A stretch of DNA of 64,000 bases, taken from Blepharisma japonicum. Lineage: Eukaryota > Ciliophora > Heterotrichea > Heterotrichida > Blepharismidae. Location: NCBI GenBank assembly GCA_949751835.1, contig CATKHK010000115.1:56008-120007 (forward strand), in the 5' to 3' direction. Both the position numbers and the translations under genes were made by a program. A model generated the notes under the pieces. The model searched no databases. It was not told the DNA's origin and was given only the letters and a program-made list of their open reading frames with translations. Numbering within the stretch: the first letter of the stretch is position 1; each line of letters starts with the position of its first letter. This document shows positions 44,291 through 56,412 of the stretch, in pieces.

Positions 44291-44689
44291 GGCTATTTCC
44301 ATCTTCCCACTTTTAAGATTTTTGCCAAAATTTCTGTCATCTCTTTCTGCTAGCAAAAGTCTTAGAGCATACTTCACATTACCAGACTTCTCCAGCAACT
44401 TCCCTAATGTAGCCCAGCTCTTCCAGCATCTCCGTATTTATTTCCTATTCTTATCCATCTCATCAATATCTTTACTCTTAGATTTTTTTCAAATTTACAT
44501 GAAATTCTTCAGAATTGTCACTATTTGTGCAATACTAATCCCAAAAATCTTCACTACCCTATTCAAAATACGCCATATTCATAGCTAAATAAAAAATGCA
44601 GCTTTATATAGAATATATGAATTATAATTTTATCTCGAGAAAGATAAAATTGCTCTATAAGGATATGAATAATAAGTAATATTTTGATC

Positions 44690-45125
44690 GAACATATATG
44701 CCTCTCATAAGTGCCTGTAGCATCAACAAAGCCAAAAATGCTGAAAAAAATGAAAAATCCAATAGAGAAGAAAATAGAAAGCAAAAGACAAAAGGAAGGA
44801 GAAAGTGAAGAAGATCCAAGAAAACTACGGACTTGATAAGCATGGGGAGTATATACTGGAAAGAAGCTGGATAAAATAAATAAGAAGGACTGAAATAGAA
44901 TCTTGAGAATTTTGATGAAGTTATGGCGCAACTTAATATGGTTGATGCTTTAATGAGAATAAGAGATGAAGCATGAAAAACGACCAAGCTAGAGGAAAGA
45001 AAAAGAAACATAAATTTAAGAATTAGTGTAATCTGATTATCATTTATAGTTTTTAACAAAAATTCACAATTTGCACAGGATGATTTATTAATTGAAAACC
45101 AGAATTTTATAAGCAGTAAATTAGG
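44690..45125 (+). pseudogene. Probable decayed coding region, family unknown
   Basis: The plus strand is purine-rich and coding-like but in pieces: MLKKMKNPIEKKIESKRQKE ends in TGA-TAA; after it the same frame reads AWGVYTGKKLDKINKKDWNR; another frame reads ENFDEVMAQLNMVDALMRIR, DEAWKTTKLEERKRN. No 15-16-nt intron joins them. The hydrophobic leftward frames here are mirror images of this purine bias. Unrecognised. Confidence 0.3.
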
Positions 45126-45279
45126 TATATAATATCTCCTAGCAATTAGTATTAGTTTAGAAGTTTTTATATTAAGCTATATATAGAAATAATTTTATAT
45201 CAATAACATTTTAAGATATTAATTTAAATAATTAATAATTAAACTCCTATACATTCAATTTGATAGAGTTTCTTGCGGC

Positions 45280-47064
45280 TTAAATAAAACTTATATATAC
45301 TGATTGAGTGATTTTTATTGATGCAGTTATAAACTGAATTTTCACAACTAAATTAACTCCTTCTGCATAATAGTGTTTTTCATATATGCTAATTTTATTT
45401 CAAATATACTCATTATCAATTTCACTTTCATAAATTCAATCCTGAGTATCAATTAGATAAGCTCTCATATTTCATGTGTACAATATTTTAAGAGAAAATG
45501 GATTTATCTCACTTAGCAATAATATCTTTGAGTAGCTTTCTATTGCGAAATCAAATTTAAATAATCTAGAACTATTTTCTGCACAAAATAAAATAGAATT
45601 GCGATATATAGCACTACAAAAGTTGCATGATGCATCTATAGGAAGTTCGGGAAGCATCATTTTCCTATATGAGATTAGATCATATTTTTCCAAAAAATTT
45701 GAATTGAAAATATAAACACAATTTCCATAATATAAAAATGAGAATTTATTGTTTTCTTTGCACATAGGAAGTATTTTGCTTATGTTCATAGTTTTTAGAT
45801 CAATTATGCATGCATGATTGCTTATGAGTAAGCAAAATAGTTTGCAATTTGGAATCTCAATTGCATTTGGGGCATATTCATGAAATCACGCGCTTTTAAC
45901 ATGGAACTCTGCCTTTTTTCAAGTTTCTGCCCCAAATATTTTAATGAGACTCCCACGGACTCTGAATAAATGCTTGGCTTCAAAACCACTTTGAATTAAT
46001 TTAGAAATTCGTCTAAGTCCATTTCTAAGGTTTACAATTTTTGTGTCTCCTTTATTTTTACAATGAAAACTCCAATTTAGTGCATTCTTTATTTTCCTAT
46101 TAAATTCATATTTTAATTCATTAATAACTTCTTGACTTTGAGTTATCTTTACGAGTCAATTACTTTTAACTTCGCATTCTAATCGTAAAACTTCGTTTAA
46201 TTTTTCAAGAAATTTAATTTCACTTTCAATATTGTCTATAATAATCATAATCTCCATTATCGATAAAGAAAAATCATTTATTGAAAAATCATATTCCATC
46301 GCAGTTTTAAGCTGAATAAGAGTATCTTCGTGCTCATGAATATTAGCTATTCCATCTTTTATCAATCCTGCACAATAGCTTGAGCGATAGTCTGCTGAGA
46401 GTAATTTATTTTCAATGATTTGGAGCGCAGATATTTGGGTGTTAATTTGGGTAAGAATTGCTTCAGCAATCTTAATTGGTTTCTTACTAGATACTTCGAA
46501 AAGATGCTCAAAAAGAAATCTAATGTCTTCAATTGGATTCCCACTCTTCCAAATAAAACGAGCTGAAATTTATTTCACAACTGAATTATTTTAAAATATT
46601 TATTCTTAAATATCTGAATAATTTTTAGGAACTTTAAAACTTTAAATAAACTGAAACAAATTTATTAAATTGAGATTTTAGATTGGCAAGGATAAAAGAA
46701 TTAATAGAATGAGCTGAAGTTTAATTAAAATGTTATTAATATACCACGGGAGTTTGGTATGCCAAAAAGGAATTTGGATTGCCATAGCCCTCCAGGAATG
46801 CTGTTTCCCGTGAGGGAAATAATGTATATATAGAAATAAATTAAAACATTATTTCTTTCTCAGATACTAAGATTTTGTATTCTTCACTATAGTTATCATT
46901 AATGGAAAATTAGGGTTAGAGATTTTGCTAATAGGATACTCATTATCTAGAAAATGCACATGATCTTTAACATGGTTTCGACAAAAGGCTTGATTAAATA
47001 AGCATCTACACTTCTTCTCTGCTACTTTATAGCAAAAAGGTTGAAAGCAAATTTGATTGATCAT
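45280..47064 (-). pseudogene. Cys/His-rich + propeller protein, copy E (interrupted)
   Basis: The 5' part (47064-46867) reads MINQICFQPFCYKVAEKKCR, CLFNQAFCRNHVKDHVHFLD, a C..C, C.C, C..H...H pattern like a small zinc-binding (B-box-type) head, and ends in TAG. About 300 bp of unrelated DNA follows. From about 46560 the frame is open for about 425 codons with TGA as Trp: a helical region (HLFEVSSKKPIKIAEAILTQ; SIMEIMIIIDNIESEIKFLE) and then propeller-like blades (YGNCVYIFNSNFLEKYDLIS, SRLFKFDFAIESYSK, WIYESEIDNEYIWNKIS). Comparison with copy F shows that the last blade (IYKF..SRKKLYQIE) continues in another frame, so a frameshift near 45370 truncates it to TAA at 45280. Confidence 0.65.
46725..46860. 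mobile_element. Candidate small palindromic element (MITE- or IES-like) inside copy E
   Basis: Within the about 300-bp interruption of copy E. TTTAATTAAAATGTTATTAA near 46722 is roughly inverted in TAAATTAAAACATTATTTC near 46834; inside them CACGGGA (about 46745) faces TCCCGTG (about 46806). No coding. The ends are imperfect, so the extent is approximate. Confidence 0.4.
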
Positions 47065-48039
47065 TTTAAAATTTATAGATGGTTTGCAAAATTGATATTA
47101 ATTAATTAAAATAAGTAAGTCTTTTGGCATATGTCTACTAGAGCAGTTGAAATTTAGCATATCTTCATTATAGTCAGGCCTAATCAGCCATTATTGGTTA
47201 AATATCATCTCCATTAGTAATTATTGCATATAAATTGTACTATTGGCTAGATTTTATAGATTAAATCAACTGGAAGTTGTTTGCCTATCCCAGTGGTGCC
47301 TGATCAAGAAATTTCTGCCGAATTTTCGCATATTTATCCAGGTATTAAAAAAAATATGAAATAAATTTAAACAAGATTTCAAATTAAAATAATATTCATA
47401 TGCGGAACGGTTTAAAAGAATAACTAAGTTAACTTTAGCATTTGAGAAGCCCTGATACGCATTCTTGTGGTATGCATTGCTATTATAAATAATAATATAG
47501 GATTTAAAATAGATTGAGTTTCATTATAGAGTTAAAATCTTTTAATTCAAAATGCTAATTAAAATTAAAATGTGCAGCCTTATAATGCTATTGAGATAGT
47601 GATTTCAGCTTTGTTTAAATATTAGTCTTTTTACATTTCTAATAAATTTCTAGTTTACACATAGCTTTCTCAAATCTGATAAAATCTATTATGAAATAAG
47701 AACATTTTCTAAGTAAATATAAATTCACGAAGTTCATAAAAGAAGCATTAGAGAAGAAAATATGATTGTAAAGCTTTTGAAGCGGCTGCATTGATTCCAA
47801 GTCTACATGATTCTAGCTACAGTCTGTTGAGGTGACAAACAAAAAGCTGAAGATCTTGAAACGATATTGGTATTTTATTTTTAAAATTTATTATTTTGAC
47901 AGCGAGATGAAAGAGAAAAAATATTTAATTCAGATTCTAATAAATTTTATAGGAATTTTGATTTAATTCAGAGCTTATAATCGTGCTCTGAAATAATGAG
48001 ATAAAGCAATTAATTCTAAGGAGAAAATAATATAAAATC
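47065..48039. promoter_or_regulatory. 5' flank of TPR gene A with two coding-like relics
   Basis: From 47119 it is repeat arm 1. Near 47279-47350 a frame reads SCLPIPVVPDQEISAEFSHI, which weakly recalls SDR sequence (PTAAEFSQSHPNI). Near 47768-47845 a frame reads KAFEAAALIPSLHDSSYSLL. The last about 60 bp (GAGATAAAGCAATTAATTC, then a purine-rich leader) are shared by A, B, C and D and probably hold the core promoter. Confidence 0.45.
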
Positions 48040-50853
48040 ATGGCAGATTCAGATCAGCTTAGAAGCACTAAGCTTTTGTGTAAATTGAACGAGCTGGGAG
48101 CTCAAATGGCTTGCATATCAGCTAGGCCTGATAATTCAAAAACAGAACAAGATTTTAGGGAAGCTTTTTCATTGTATCAAAATGAGAATCATGTTTCTGA
48201 TCCATTCATCAGCCAAACCGACCAGGAATTGGTGGAGAAGTATCATCAAATCACCTCTCTTTATCTTTTTGGCGAACTTGATGGAAAAGCGAATTTATTC
48301 ACTTATAACACTGAAAATGAGAGGGAAGAAGCAAAATTGATAGAAACTCCAAATAGATTGGATATTACTGGTGCATCAATTGTTCAGCTTCCCAATGGTG
48401 AGCTATTCTGCAGTTGTAAAGAATATCAAAGCTCTTTTATTACTTTTATTATTAATAAAAACTATGAGGTTCGAATGTTGCCATCTCAAAAGTCTTATGA
48501 ATCATTAGCAACTATCTATTCTAGAGGAAATGTCTATTGCTTTGGAAAAGATGAAGATTCTGAAACTCTATCTTATAGATTCGATTTGTACAGGAATCTA
48601 TGATTTAAACTGACTCCTATCCCATATGGTTCCTCTTGCAATAGTGCAGTATTCAATAAAAATATTTTCATTTCCGAATATAATTGTGAAAATCTTATGC
48701 AATATTCAATTGATATAGACTCTTTCTCAATAATTCCTCATGATTTTCAAAGGGACTGTAGAAAGGTCTTAATAAATGGAGAGGAGAGATTATATTTGAT
48801 TGAATGAGCTGATAATAGATTAATTTATGAAAGTGAAGTGGGAGATGAGTATAATTGGAAACAAATAGCAAGAGCAACAATAAATGAAGATTGCGACCAA
48901 TTATATTGAATATATAATAAAAGAGGAATATATATCTCAACTCTTATTAATGAATGCTTAAGGGAATATTATAAGTTTGATTTAGACCAAAATGCTTTTA
49001 TTGGTATTGCTTATTATGATAAGCATATAGCTATTCGAAAATTAGGCGGAAAGGTTGAAGCGATAAAATGCTATAACCAAACTTTTAATCTCAATCCTCA
49101 AGCTGCTTTAAGTTTTGGAAAATTCACTATTAATGATTTAGGGAGAAAACTTGAGAAAATTGAATCCTACAATGAAGCAATTAAGCTTAATCCTGCCGAT
49201 GCGGATGCCTACATGGAGAAAGGAAACACTCTTAACGATTTCGAAAGATATCTTGAAGCAATAGAATGTTTTGATGAGGCAATCAAAATCGATCCCAGCA
49301 AATTTTATGCTTACCATAATAAAGGATTTTCTCTTAATGCTTTGAAAAGGTATAGCGAAGCAATAGAATGCTATAATAAGTCATTAGAAATAAATTCAAA
49401 TTTCCCAGAAGCTTATATATATAAAGGAAGGGTTCTTTATAATTTAAACAGATGCATTGAAGCAGTTGAATGCCTTGAAGAGGGTATCAAAATCAATCCT
49501 AGCAAAAAATATGCACACTATTTAAAAGGATGTGCTTATTTTCGTTTATACAGAAATCAAGAAGCACTTGAATGTTTTGACGAGGCACTTAAGCTTGATC
49601 CGCATTACGCTATTATTTATGATATAAAAGGAATGACTCACTATCGCTTGGAAAATTATCTTGAAGCAATTGATTGTTATAATGAAAGTATCAAATTTTA
49701 CCCTAATGAAGCTTCTCAATATAAGAATAAAGGAAATGCTCTTTATGATTTACAAAGATATCTTGAAGCAATTGAATGCTATAATCAATCAATCAAGCTT
49801 GACCCTAAAGATGCTACTGTTTACACTAAGAAAGGACATAGCCTTTTCCAATTGGAAAGGTTTTTGGAAGCAATAGAATGCTATAATGAAGTCATCAAAA
49901 TAGATCCAAGTGATGTTGATGTTTACGAGTTCAAAGCATCTGCTTTTTCTTATTTGGGAAGGTATTTGGAAGCAATAGAATGTTTCGACGAAGCAATCAA
50001 AATAAATCCTAACAATTATAATAACTATATGTGCAAAGCAAATATTCTTGACATTTTGGGTAGAAGTCTCGAAGCAGTAGAATGTTATGACGAGGCAATC
50101 AAAATCGATCCTGAATGGGCTTCTGCATATCATAATAAAGGAGATATTCTTCTCTATGCACTTGATAGAGCACTTGAAGCAATAATATGTTATAATGAAG
50201 CAACCAAACTAGATCCTGATAATCCTCTAAATTTCTTTAATAAAGTGCTGGCACTCAATAGTATAGGTCAAGAAGCAGAAGCATTCCAGGACTTTTACCG
50301 AGGATATTATTTAATAAAAGAAAGCCAAGCAAGTGATAATCCCAAATTCAACCTTTCTGAAATAAATAGGAATTTTACTAATGAAGCATTAAAAAACGAT
50401 TTCATAGAAATGCTTCAAAAGATTGCTCAACTGGGAGAAAGCGCAAATGGCTTTAAAGAGGAATTTAATAGCCTCAAAAGATACCAAAAATCCAAACTAA
50501 TAAAGGAGATTGAGGAGCAAGAAGAAACAATTAATGAAGAGCGTTCTCAACTTTTAATGAATGCAGCTGGCTTCTTTAGTCCAAATAATGATACACTAGA
50601 AGAGATGCAGGAAAAAGTTTATCAGGTTAATAGAGAAGCTGATGAATACCTAAAAAGGGTTATTTCAACAATCTCGGATCTCTGATCGTCTCTGCAGCAT
50701 AAAGTGAATGAAGATGAATAATCATTATCTTTTGGGTAGGCTCTTATATAAGAAATAGTTAACTAAATTCATATAAACTTATTTAGTAGCTTTATTGGGG
50801 CAATGAATAGTTTATTTTGATATATTTTAGGCAAATAGACTTGGTGAACATTT
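47119..50853. repeat. Inverted repeat, arm 1 (contains TPR gene A)
   Basis: From TCTTTTGGCATATGTC to GGTGAACATTT this block is matched in reverse complement by 56280-60016, over both flanks and the whole TPR gene. The arms are about 3.7 kb each and about 5.4 kb apart. Confidence 0.85.
48040..50721 (+). CDS. Propeller-TPR family protein A
   Basis: 893 residues, one frame with TGA as Trp (first at 48601). N-terminus MADSDQLRSTKLLCKLNELG, then about 260 residues of beta-rich, kelch-like blades (ITSLYLFGELDGKANLFTYN; GELFCSCKEYQSSFITFII; YNKRGIYISTLINECLREYY), then about 12-13 TPRs of 34 residues (consensus YLEAIECYNEAIKIDP), then a C-terminal helix/coil (KEIEEQEETINEERSQLLMN; YQVNREADEYLKRVIST). 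Likely a protein-protein scaffold; no enzyme motif. Neither signal peptide nor TM. TAA at 50719. It lies in inverted repeat arm 1; the nearest relative by layout is C. Confidence 0.9.
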
Positions 50854-51360
50854 CATGGTCAACACTCAAATAAGGACTATAATTCAATTGAGTGTGAAGC
50901 CGGAAATACATATAAATTTGATCTACGAAGCAAAGAAGTTTATGATACAGTTCTTAATTATTTTCGTAGTTTTGATATACAGAAATATCCTATCTGCCTT
51001 TACTTTGAGTAAATTTAATATTAATAGCGTTAATAAATAAAAAGATGGTTATATAGACTCAATAATTATTAATAAAGAGTTAAAATTTAATAAAGACCTT
51101 ACTTAATAAATCTAATTTGTTTATCTGTAATTTGTAATAGATCTTGCTTTAAGATTTAATAAGGATGAAATGCAAAGTCTTTGTTTAGATAAATTTTATT
51201 ATTTAATCAAAGTTCCTTTTTTACTTTTAAATAATTCTTCGATTTATTAAAAAATTTGCAATACTTGTTTATTTTTAACTTGGGAGAACTTTTTAAGCAA
51301 ATAATTTACTCATTTTAAATATAGATTTAAACCATTTTTATAGTTCTATAAATTTAAAAA
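50722..51360. other. Intergenic with a relic of the last propeller blade
   Basis: The first 130 bp belong to repeat arm 1. At about 50904-51020 a short frame reads TYKFDLRSKEVYDTVLN, like YKFDLGSKRLYEI at the end of copy F, so it is a fragment of the propeller family. The rest is AT-rich with nothing seen. Confidence 0.45.
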
Positions 51361-52788
51361 TGACTAATCAAACTTGTTTTCGTCGTTTTTGCAATGAATT
51401 AGCAGAGATCAATTGCAGCTGTTTAATCAGCCTAGCATTTTGTAGCTTGCACTCTAAAGATCATATGCATTCCTTAGATAGTGATCATCCTATTGAAGAA
51501 ATCTCTAACACACTCTAAGTAACTAATAATTGAATCGAAGCCACTGAACTTCAAGAACATCCTTTTGAGGCATTCAATAAGAATCCAGGTAGAGCTATTG
51601 AAGCAATTCTTTTACAAATTTACAAACAATTATTAGCGCTCCAAAAAAAAAAATAAAATTGCTCACAGCAGATTATCGTTCAATTTGCTGTGCAGGGTTA
51701 CTTAAAAATGGGCTATTAAAAATTGAAGAGTACAAAGAAGTTCTTGATCAGCATAAAACTGCTGTAGAATACGCAACTTCAATAGAAGATTTTTGCTTAT
51801 CACTAATGGAAATTATTATGATAATAGAAAATGTAGAAATGGATGTTGAATTCTTTGAAAAATTAAATAAAGTTTTATTGTTGGAAAAGGAAGTTAAAAG
51901 CCACTGACTCGCAAAATTTAATGAAAGCCCAAAAGTGCTCGACTGAAAATAATAGAAAAATAAGGATGCAAAAAATTGATGTTTTCGGAATAAAAGTAAT
52001 GGAGATAAAAATTGCATAAGTTTGAGGAATAAACTAGGTTGAATTTCTAAGTTAATTCGAAACGATTTTGAAGCCAAACATTTTTTCTTAATCCATAAAG
52101 ATCATCTCACAATATATGGCGCAGAAATCTGAAAAAAGTGAGAGTTCCCTATAATACCTAAAGATATAATACCTTATGATGCTATTTAAATTCCTAATTC
52201 CAAGATTTTTTGTTTGGATATTTACAAAAATTCATATATTATTGATTTAAAAAAGATGGAAGTAAGCAAAATTTTGCCAAATTCCAGCGGAGGTAACCAG
52301 CTTGTTCTTTTATTTTTTGAGAATTGTATTTACTCATTCAGTTCTACATTTGCTAATGCATCTTTGAATTATTTGGAAAAATATGATATAATTTCATATA
52401 ATAAAACAAATCTAGCTAGGTCTCCTATATACGCATCCTGCAACTTCCAATGCACTGCATATTGCAATTCAATATTATTTTGTGCAAAGAATAGTTTTGA
52501 TTTATATAAGTTTGATTCTATAAAAGAAAGCTATTCAAAGCTTCCAATTTTGGGAATAGGTGGATTTTCTCTAAAAATGTTGTTTACTGCAAATATGAGA
52601 GCATATGCAATTGATACTAGTAATGGGATTTTTGTAAAATTGGTGAATGTCAAAAATACTATTATGCAGAAGGCTTTAATATAAGCCCAGAAAAATTATT
52701 TTATTTTCCTATAATTAAAAATAGCTTAATGACTATATATAAATTTGATTTAGGAAGCAAGAGGCTCTATGAAATTAGATTTGCTTAG
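51361..52788 (+). pseudogene. Cys/His-rich + propeller protein, copy F (broken)
   Basis: It starts MTNQTCFRRFCNELAEINCS, CLISLAFCSLHSKDHMH, the same Cys/His head as copy E, then meets a TAA after ISNTL. Homology goes on (NWIEATELQEHPFEAFNKNP; AIEAILLQIYKQLLALQ) through a frameshift at an A-run near 51650, further stops near 51950, an open stretch (ENCIYSFSSTF, DLYKFDSIKESYSKLPI, ANMRAYAID) and another frameshift near 52665, to YKFDLGSKRLYEIRFA and TAG at 52786. At least three disabling changes: a pseudogene. Confidence 0.8.
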
Positions 52789-52983
52789 CTTATTTTCCTT
52801 TCTATATGAGTGGACAATAAGCGAATTTATCCTATTAATTAGTTATATAATTTCAGGCAAGGCCAAATCTTATCACCTAAAATATATCAAAAAAACTATT
52901 TATTGCCATAATAAAGCTACTAGATAAGTTTATATAAATTTAATTTACTATTCTTTATTTAAGAGTCTGCCCAAGAGATAATT

Positions 52984-55770
52984 TTATTCATCTACACTCA
53001 CTTTTTGCTTCAGAGATGAAATTGTCGAAGTAATCCTTTTTAGGTGTTCATCAGCTTCTCTAGCTATTTGATAAATATTTTGCTGCATCTCTTCTAGTGT
53101 ATCATTATTTGGACTAAAGAAACCAGCTGCTTTCATTAAAAGTTGAGAACGCTCTTCTTTAATTGTTTCTTCTTGTTCCTCAATCTCTTTTATTAATTTT
53201 TGATTTTCGGTATCTTTGAGGCTATTAAATTCCTCTTTAAAGTCAATGGCACTTTGTCCCAGTTGAGCAAGTTTTCGAAATAATTCTATGAAATCGTTTT
53301 CCAATGCTAGATTAGTAAAATTGCGATTTATTTGAGAAAGGCTGAATTTGGGATTATCACTTGTTTGGCTTTCTTTTATTAAATAATAGCCTCGGTAAAA
53401 GTCCTGGACTGCTTCTGTTTCTTGTCCTAGACTATTGAGTGCAAGCGCTCTATTAAATAAATTCAAAGGATTATCAGGATCTAATTTGCTTGCTTCATTA
53501 TAACATACTATTGCTTCAAGTTTTCTATCTACTCCACAGAGAATATTTCCTTTCTTATAATAAGCAGAAGCACAGTTAGGATCAATTTTGATTGCCTCGT
53601 CATAACATTCTATTGCTTCAAGATTTCTATCCAGACGAGCAAGAGCATTTCCTTTTGTTTCATAAACAACAGCACTGAAAGGATTAATCCTAATTGCCTC
53701 TTCATAGCACTCAATTGCTTCGAGATCTCTATTCAAGTTATAAAGAGCATTTCCTTTATAATGATATGTATTAGAATTTTTGGGATTGATTTTGATTGCC
53801 TCGTCACAACATTCTATTTCTTCAAGATACCTTTTCAAATCATAAAAGGCATAACTTTTATACTCATAAGCCTCAGGATCTCTAGGATCAATTTTGATAG
53901 CTTCATTAAAGCATTCTATTGCTTCCAAATACCTTTTCAATTGGCAAAGGCTATTTCCTTTCTTAGTGTAAATATCAGCATCTCTAGGGTCAAGCTTGAT
54001 TGATTCATTATAGCATTCAAATGCTTCAAGATATCTTTTCAAACCATAAAGAGCATTTCCTTTATCGCTATATGTCCAAGCATTATTAGGGTCGATTTTG
54101 ATGCTTTCATTATAGCAATCAATTGCTTCAAGATATTTTTCTAAACGATAGTATGCATTTCCTTTTATATTATGATAATTAGCATTATAAGGATCAAGCC
54201 TATGTGCCTTGTCAAAACATTCAATCGCTTCTAGATTTCTATCTAAACAATAATAAGAGCATCCTTTTAAATCATGTGCTTCTTTTATTCTAGGAAAGAT
54301 TTTGATACTCTCTTCAAAACATTCAATTGCTTCAACGTTTCTATTTAAATAAAAAAGAGCAATTCCTTTATTTATGTTAACTTGTGGGATAGTAGAATGG
54401 ATTTTTAATGTCTCATTATAACATTCGATTGCTTCATTGTATCTTAACAAAGCACTAAGAGAGCGTCCTTTATTATAGTAAGCATAAAATTCTCTCGAAT
54501 TGATTTTGATTACCTCATTATAACATTCTATAGCTTCAAGATATCTTTCTAAATAGAAAAGAGTATTTCCTTTATCAAGGTAGACCTTCGCATTGCCAAG
54601 ACTAAACTTGATTGCTTCATTACAGCGTTCAATTTTCTCAAGATTTTCCCCTAATTCATTAATAGTGAATCTTCCACGTTTGTAACTTAAAGCAGTTTGA
54701 AGATTGAGATTAAAAGTTTGGTTATAGCCTTCTACCGCTTCAAGCTTTCTCTCTAATCCTCGAATAGCTATATGCTCATCATAATAGCCAATACCAATAA
54801 AAGCATTTTGGTCTAAATCAAACTTATAATATTCTCTTAAACATTTCTTGCTAAGAGTTGAGATATATATTCCTCTTTTATTATATATTCAATATACTTG
54901 TCGGAAATCTGAATTTATTATTGCTGATTTTGCTATTTGTTTTCAATTATATTCATCTCCTACTCCACTTTCATAAATAAATCCATCTTGATCTCATTCA
55001 ATCAAATATAGTCTCTCCTCTCCTTTTGTTAAGACTTTTACACAATCGCTTCGAAAATCATAAAGAATTATTGAGAAAGAGTTTATATCAATTGAATATT
55101 GCACAAGATTTCCCTGTTTAGATTGGGAAATTAAAATGGTTTTATTGAATACTGCACTATTGAAGTCGAAATGATGATATGGAATAGGAGCCAATTTAAA
55201 TCACATATTGTTGCCCAAATCGAATCTATAAGTTAGAGTTTGAGCTCCTTTATCTTTTCCAAAGCAATAGACATTTCCTCTCAAATAGACAGCTGTTAGG
55301 CATTCATAAGGTTTTCCAAGTGGCAACATTCGAAGCTTATAGTTTTTACTAATAATAAAAGTAATGAAAGTGCTTCGATAATTTTTACACATGCAAAATA
55401 GCTCACCATTGGGAAGGAGAACAATTGATGAATTACTAGTATTCAAATTTTTTGGAATTTCTATCAATTTTGCTTCTTCCCTCTCATTTTCAGTGTTATA
55501 AGTGAAAAAATTAGCTTTCCCATTCTCATCAACTTCACCACAAAGATAAAGAAAGGTGGTTTGATAATACTTTTCCTCCAATTTCTGGTCAGTTTGGCTG
55601 ATGAATGGATCAGAAGCATGGTTTTCATTTTGATACAATGAACAAGCTTCCCTAAAATCTTGTTCTGCTTTAGGATTATCAGGCCTATCTGATATGCAAG
55701 TCATTTGAGTTCTTAGCTCTTTCAATTTATTCAAAAGCTTAGTGCTACTAAGCTGATCTGAATCCACCAT
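52984..55770 (-). CDS. Propeller-TPR family protein B (one extra TPR)
   Basis: 928 residues, one frame with TGA as Trp (first at 55201-55203). Same plan as A: MVDSDQLSSTKLLNKLKELR head, propeller-like region (LYLCGEVDENGKANFFTYNT; GELFCMCKNYRSTFITFII), TPRs, and the EEQEETIKEERSQLLMKAAG coil. It is 35 residues longer than A, which equals one TPR unit; thirteen to fourteen TPRs are countable. It is the most diverged of the four. TAA at 52984. Its 5' flank to about 56240 resembles the flanks of A, C and D. Confidence 0.9.
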
Positions 55771-56412
55771 GAATATATTATAATATTTTATTCTCTTTCG
55801 GAATTAATTGCTTTATCTCATTATTTCAGAGGATGATTATAGGCTTTTATTTAAATCCAAATTACTATAAAATTGGTCAGAATCTGAAATAAATCATTTT
55901 TCTATGCCATCTCGTTCTGAAAGTAATAAATTTTTAAAATAAAATCCCAAGATTGCCTTAAATTTTCAAACTTTATTTGTCGCCCCAAAGACTGTAGCTT
56001 GCATCATTTCGACTTGGCACCGATGCAGCTGCTTCGAAAGCCTTACAATTAAATTTTCTTCTATTATGCTTCTTTTATCAGATTCTGTGAATTCTCTATT
56101 TGATAAGAAAATATTTCTTATTTTATAATAGTATTAGTATGATTTAAGCATGTGCACTGAAAATTGATTAGAAATGTAAAAAAAGACTAATATTAAAAAA
56201 AAAATGAAATCACTCTCTCAATAACATTTTTAGGCTAAACATTTAAATTTTAATACTGAAGAAAAGCCCTATAAATGCTAAATGTTCACCAAATCTATTT
56301 GCCTAAAATATATCAAAATAAACTATTCATTGCCCCAATAAAGCTACTAAATAAGTTTATATAAATTTAGTTAACTATTCCTTATATAAGAGCCTTCCCA
56401 AAAGATATTTCT
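55771..56412. promoter_or_regulatory. 5' flank of gene B and 3' end of repeat arm 2
   Basis: About 55771-56240 is related to the 5' flanks of A, C and D, including TTCGAAGC-GCTGC and the ATTAATTGCTTTATCTCATT stretch just before the start codon. From 56280 begins repeat arm 2. No separate gene. Confidence 0.6.

Noticed and set aside
43903-44353. Plus-strand Cys/His/Leu frames over the repeat patch
   Set aside because: Their composition is explained by the repeated GTGCTAT/CATG words.
44563-45059. Two leftward hydrophobic frames of 122 and 134 residues
   Set aside because: Overlapping frames rich in Leu, Phe and Ser that simply mirror the purine-rich plus strand.
46563-46578. Possible 16-nt intron GTGAAATAAATTTCAG in copy E
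   Set aside because: It lacks the A six bases from the 3' end found in the four supported introns, and the sequence before it is not recognisably coding.
47279-47350. SDR-like fragment before TPR gene A and in the mirrored arm
   Set aside because: The similarity (EISAEFSHIYPGI) is too short to call a relic with confidence; noted only in the flank entry.
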